The notes under the pieces: generated by a model
Told to the model about the DNA's origin: nothing
What the model saw: only the letters and a program-made list of their open reading frames with translations
Database searches by the model: none
In this document: one piece after another, positions 5,117 through 5,497 of the stretch
Layout: each line of letters begins with the position of its first letter
Numbering within the stretch: position 1 is the stretch's first letter
Position numbers and translations under genes: made by a program
NCBI GenBank assembly: GCA_937919015.1
Contig: CALFPN010000020.1
Location: 1 to 5,497 of the forward strand
Direction: 5' to 3'
DNA: 5,497 nt
Source of the DNA: an uncultured Clostridia bacterium
GTDB taxonomy: Bacteria > Bacillota > Clostridia > Lachnospirales > Anaerotignaceae

Positions 5117-5145
5117 AGTTTATCATCAATTCGATGTTCTGTCAA
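5117..5145 (-). promoter_or_regulatory. SigmaA promoter for the tRNA-Asn/tRNA-Glu unit
   Basis: A perfect -35 TTGACA (5140-5145, minus strand) is followed after exactly 17 nt by TAAACT (5117-5122), four of six -10 matches. It starts about 20 nt past the 3' end of the 23S rRNA, so the tRNAs can be made independently of the rRNA operon. The start of transcription would be near 5110. Confidence 0.75.
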
Positions 5146-5163
5146 GAACTTTTTTTATTTTAT

Positions 5164-5497
<334 letters not shown>

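Overview
This window looks like chromosomal DNA of a spore-forming Clostridia-type Firmicute, most likely of the Lachnospirales. The clues are a SipL-type DUF3794 + LysM spore morphogenesis protein, a small Cys-rich DUF6472-type protein, strong GGAGG-class ribosome binding sites, two TTG starts, and clostridial-type rRNA and tRNA genes. The lineage is inferred; no database search was possible.

Every supported gene lies on the minus strand, so transcription runs from high to low coordinates. From right to left: (1) the 3' end of a 23S rRNA gene (5164 to the window edge); (2) a tRNA unit with its own promoter, tRNA-Asn(GUU) then tRNA-Glu(UUC), closed by a terminator; no 5S rRNA follows the 23S gene; (3) a short unit made of the DUF6472-type protein and a 43-residue secreted peptide that resembles the truncated N-terminus of a clostridial stalk-domain protein; (4) a PfkB-family 1-phosphofructokinase with a TTG start; (5) a type I signal peptidase with a TTG start; (6) an EamA/DMT-family 10-helix transporter; (7) sipL, with a SigmaE-like promoter; (8) a 139-nt non-coding left end dominated by nested inverted repeats.

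The layout is compact. Nearly every gene is its own transcription unit with a recognisable terminator, and some promoters begin inside or right beside the previous terminator. The genes do not form one pathway. They cover translation (rRNA, tRNA), sugar phosphate metabolism, protein secretion, metabolite transport and sporulation. This is mostly ordinary core chromosome. The items most worth a second look are the structured element at the left edge, the rRNA locus without a 5S gene, the truncated stalk-type secreted peptide and the tRNA-Asn stem mismatch. I see no clear new multi-gene system, CRISPR array, insertion sequence or prophage gene.
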